This document shows, one piece after another, positions 6,269 through 8,106 of a stretch of 8,106 bases of DNA. Each line of letters starts with the position of its first letter. The first letter of the stretch is position 1. The position numbers and the translations under genes are program-made. Source of the DNA: Anaerolineae bacterium (lineage in GTDB: Bacteria > Chloroflexota > Anaerolineae > SpSt-600); assembly GCA_028275425.1 (NCBI GenBank), contig JAPWUT010000071.1:1-8106 (forward strand), read 5' to 3'. The notes under the pieces were generated by a model. That model was not told the DNA's origin and ran no database searches. It saw nothing but the letters and a program-made list of their open reading frames with translations.

Positions 6269-7241
6269 AGTGATAGGGCACGAGTGGGTTCTCAAGCTCT
6301 TGGAAAATGCCGTGAGGAAAGGGGTCCTCTCCCATTCCTACCTTTTCACAGGGCCGGACGGGGTCGGAAAAAGGACGCTGGCCCTGGAATTTGCCAGGTA
6401 TTTGTGCTGCAGGGTAAGCTTGCCGCCCTGTGGCTCTTGCCGCGATTGCCAAGAAATTCTGGGGAGAACCCATCCCGACTTGAAGCTCTTGGAGCCCGAG
6501 AATGGCTCCATCAAAATTGAACAGATTAGGGAACTGCACCGCGAGGCTTTCCTGGCCCCTCACCGTAGCCCTTACCGCATCTTCATCATCTCCGATATGG
6601 ACAAAGCTACTCCGGAAGCGGCCAATAGCCTCCTCAAAATCCTGGAAGAGCCGCCACTCCATTCCATCTTCCTCCTAACTGCCACCTCCCCTGAGCTCCT
6701 CTTGCCCACAATCGTTTCCCGATGCCAAGTCTTCAACCTCCGTCCCGTCCCCGAAAGTCAGATACAGGAATTTCTGGAGAAAAACTGGGGGGTTGAAAGC
6801 TACAAAGCCAACATATTAGCCCGCTTGTCGGAGGGCTGCCCAGGTAAGGCCATAAGGTTCATCCAAGAAGAAGAACTCTTCAAAAGGCGGGAAGAGGATT
6901 TGGAAGCCTTCTTTTACATCCTGAAAAGCGATACAGTAGCAAGGTTGGAGTGGGCAGGAGAGTTCGGGAAAGACGAAGAAAGGCTGAAAGAAATGCTAAA
7001 TTGGTGGATTTTGGCTGCGAGGGATATGCTACTGATTTTAGAAGGGGCCAGGGAAAAAGTAGTAAATGCCGATTGCTTGGGGAAATTGGAAGCAACAGCA
7101 GTTAAGCTGGGCAAAGAAAAAACGCGCATGGGGCTAAAAGAGCTGCGCTCAATACTTGCCGCCTTGCACCGGAATGCCAACTTGCGCTTAGCTTTGGACG
7201 TACTGATGCTCAAATTGCCAGGATTTTCTCAGGAGGTGTAA
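6261..7241 (+). CDS. holB: DNA polymerase III delta' subunit (clamp-loader)
   Basis: This protein of about 326 residues is the delta' part of the clamp loader that places the beta sliding clamp on DNA. It opens with the family's VIGHEW segment. Next come a P-loop-like GPDGVGKR (from about residue 31), a zinc module with C49/C50, C57, C60 and C63, the block EAANSLLKILEEPP, and the SRC motif (S153-R154-C155) that supplies the arginine finger to the neighbouring subunit. The residue after the P-loop Lys is Arg instead of Ser/Thr, and the Walker B region reads SDMDKA without the DE pair. Both point to delta', not the ATP-hydrolysing tau/gamma subunit. The start is uncertain: GTG 6261 overlaps the upstream gene by 8 bases and has GGAG four bases ahead; GTG 6270 is the main alternative. 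The frame stays open to 6189, but those codons duplicate the dehydratase gene region and look non-coding in this frame. The PSP1 gene follows after one base, a conserved pairing. Confidence 0.92.
   Translation: MCEVIGHEWVLKLLENAVRKGVLSHSYLFTGPDGVGKRTLALEFARYLCCRVSLPPCGSCRDCQEILGRTHPDLKLLEPENGSIKIEQIRELHREAFLAPHRSPYRIFIISDMDKATPEAANSLLKILEEPPLHSIFLLTATSPELLLPTIVSRCQVFNLRPVPESQIQEFLEKNWGVESYKANILARLSEGCPGKAIRFIQEEELFKRREEDLEAFFYILKSDTVARLEWAGEFGKDEERLKEMLNWWILAARDMLLILEGAREKVVNADCLGKLEATAVKLGKEKTRMGLKELRSILAALHRNANLRLALDVLMLKLPGFSQEV
7231..7238 (+). promoter_or_regulatory. Strong Shine-Dalgarno site that decides the TTG start of the PSP1 gene
   Basis: AGGAGGTG, an eight-base match to the 16S rRNA tail, ends four bases before TTG 7243. 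It overlaps the end of holB and makes the unusual TTG start convincing. Confidence 0.85.
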
Positions 7242-7242
7242 A

Positions 7243-8055
7243 TTGCCTTTGGTGGTAGGAATACAGTTCAGGGAAAATTGCAAAATCTATAGCTTTGATG
7301 CTACCGGCTTTGAAGACCTCACCCGCGGGGATTATGTAGTAGTGGAGACAGCTCGGGGCTTGGAAGTTGGGAAGGTTGTAGTGCCCCCGCGGGAAATGGC
7401 AAGCGTGGAGACACCTTTAAAGGGGATAGTGCGCAAGGCAACGCCTTGGGACCTTGTCAGGATGGATTTTTACCGGCACAAGGAAGCAGAGGCTTTAGCC
7501 AAGGCCCGCCAACTGGCCCGCGAGATGGGCTTAAGTATCAAGCTGGTAAGGGCAGAATACAACTTTGAAGGGACTAAGCTAACCATCTTTTTCACCTCGG
7601 AAGGGAGGGCCGAATTTAAGGAGTTTGCCAGCCTGCTTGAAGAGGAACTGGGGGTCAAAGTAGAGCTATCCTCCATTGGAGTGCGAGATGAGGCTAAATT
7701 CATCGGGGGGATAGGTCCTTGTGGCCGCCTCTTGTGCTGTGCCTCCTTCCTCACAGAATTTGGCTCCGTGTCCATAAAAATGGCCAAAGTTCAAGACCTT
7801 CCCATAAACCCGGCGGCCATTTCGGGGCTATGCAACCGTCTCCTGTGCTGTTTGCGTTACGAATTTGAAACTTACAAAGACTTTAAAGAGCGCCTGCCTA
7901 AGGTTGGGCAAAAAATAAAGACCCCTAAAGGGGAAGGCAAACTTGTAGCCATAAACGTAGTAAAAGAGACGGTAACCGTCCGGCTGGAAGATGAGACCAC
8001 CGTTGAATTACCTGCGGAGCAGGTAGAGATTTTAAAGGGCCCACCGGCGCCATAA
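7243..8055 (+). CDS. ricT: PSP1-domain protein, RicT/YaaT-like
   Basis: This 270-residue protein is close in length to Bacillus RicT (YaaT). In B. subtilis RicT joins RicA and RicF in a complex that carries [4Fe-4S] clusters and directs RNase Y in mRNA maturation, with effects on sporulation and competence. The PSP1 core spans about residues 60-150. It is followed by the cysteine-rich signature: C160, C165 and C166 in CGRLLCC, then C197, C202 and C203 in CNRLLCC. All are present, so cluster binding is likely conserved. The last 45 residues (VGQKIKTPKGEGKL onward) form a small beta-barrel-like tail. The start is TTG 7243, supported by the strong ribosome site. Placement one base after holB is the classic order seen in many Gram-positive and deep-branching bacteria. 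RicA and RicF are not in the window, so the complex is inferred from family knowledge only. The gene ends directly against a likely convergent gene. Confidence 0.92.
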   Translation: MPLVVGIQFRENCKIYSFDATGFEDLTRGDYVVVETARGLEVGKVVVPPREMASVETPLKGIVRKATPWDLVRMDFYRHKEAEALAKARQLAREMGLSIKLVRAEYNFEGTKLTIFFTSEGRAEFKEFASLLEEELGVKVELSSIGVRDEAKFIGGIGPCGRLLCCASFLTEFGSVSIKMAKVQDLPINPAAISGLCNRLLCCLRYEFETYKDFKERLPKVGQKIKTPKGEGKLVAINVVKETVTVRLEDETTVELPAEQVEILKGPPAP

Positions 8056-8106
8056 TCAGCGCGGCTCCACGATGAACTTTATGGCCGTTCTTTCCTGACC
8101 GTTTAT
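8056..8106 (-). CDS. Possible C-terminus of a convergent gene (5' end outside window)
   Basis: On the minus strand the frame is open from the window edge to a TGA (complement of 8056-8058), giving 16 residues that end RTAIKFIVEPR. The stop abuts the TAA of ricT with no gap, and no + strand start with a ribosome site is seen here. The peptide looks like a normal protein tail, but 16 residues cannot identify a family. A second minus frame is also open across this stretch, so the call is tentative. No terminator hairpin with a T-run is visible between the two genes. Confidence 0.4.
   Translation of the reverse strand: MNGQERTAIKFIVEPR

Noticed and set aside
5837..6295. 152-residue minus-strand open frame opposite the HgdB-like gene
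   Set aside because: The sense strand encodes clearly conserved family blocks here; the antisense peptide has no family pattern and no ribosome site.

Overview
The window is a densely packed bacterial region read almost entirely on the + strand. It holds eight complete genes, the tail of a ninth at the left edge, and probably the tail of a convergent gene at the right edge. GC is moderate (low to mid fifties by eye). Arg AGG/AGA and Ile ATA codons are frequent, five of eight genes appear to start with TTG or GTG, and gene ends overlap repeatedly. An oxygen-sensitive 2-hydroxyacyl-CoA dehydratase/benzoyl-CoA reductase-type protein and an NfnA/SudB-type flavoprotein point to an anaerobe. The holB-ricT (PSP1) adjacency is common in Gram-positive and deep-branching bacteria. 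The overall flavour (M16, REC-GAF-kinase, TTG starts) suggests an anaerobic, perhaps thermophilic lineage such as Chloroflexota or a relative. That placement is an impression, not a proof.

Left block (1-1334): the end of an unrecognised protein (1-90), a DUF192/UPF0127 protein (98-460), and a secreted M23/LytM-type peptidoglycan endopeptidase (435-1334) whose start lies inside the DUF192 gene. These three look like the end of a transcription unit that starts outside the window.

Right block (1331-8055): a perfect sigma70-type promoter (TTGACA, 17-bp spacer, TATAAT) sits exactly over the M23 stop codon. It drives a run of six genes that overlap or lie 1 base apart: an NfnA/SudB-like FAD/NAD(P)-binding iron-sulfur reductase subunit, an M16 zinc peptidase, a soluble REC-GAF-histidine kinase, a single HgdB/BcrB-family iron-sulfur protein, the DNA polymerase III delta' subunit (holB), and a PSP1-domain RicT/YaaT protein. 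The last two are housekeeping genes in a conserved order. The first four are accessory in character.

The most interesting point is the make-up of that operon. The reductase subunit lacks its usual NfnB partner. The dehydratase-like protein lacks both a second subunit and an ATP-dependent activator. A three-domain redox- or ligand-sensing style kinase is co-encoded with them. Three of the six products carry iron-sulfur-type cysteine motifs. A redox or acyl-CoA related module controlled by the kinase is a reasonable hypothesis, but the sequence alone does not prove it. No RNA genes, insertion sequences, CRISPR arrays, phage genes or rho-independent terminators were seen, and no gene-free stretch exceeds about 60 bases.
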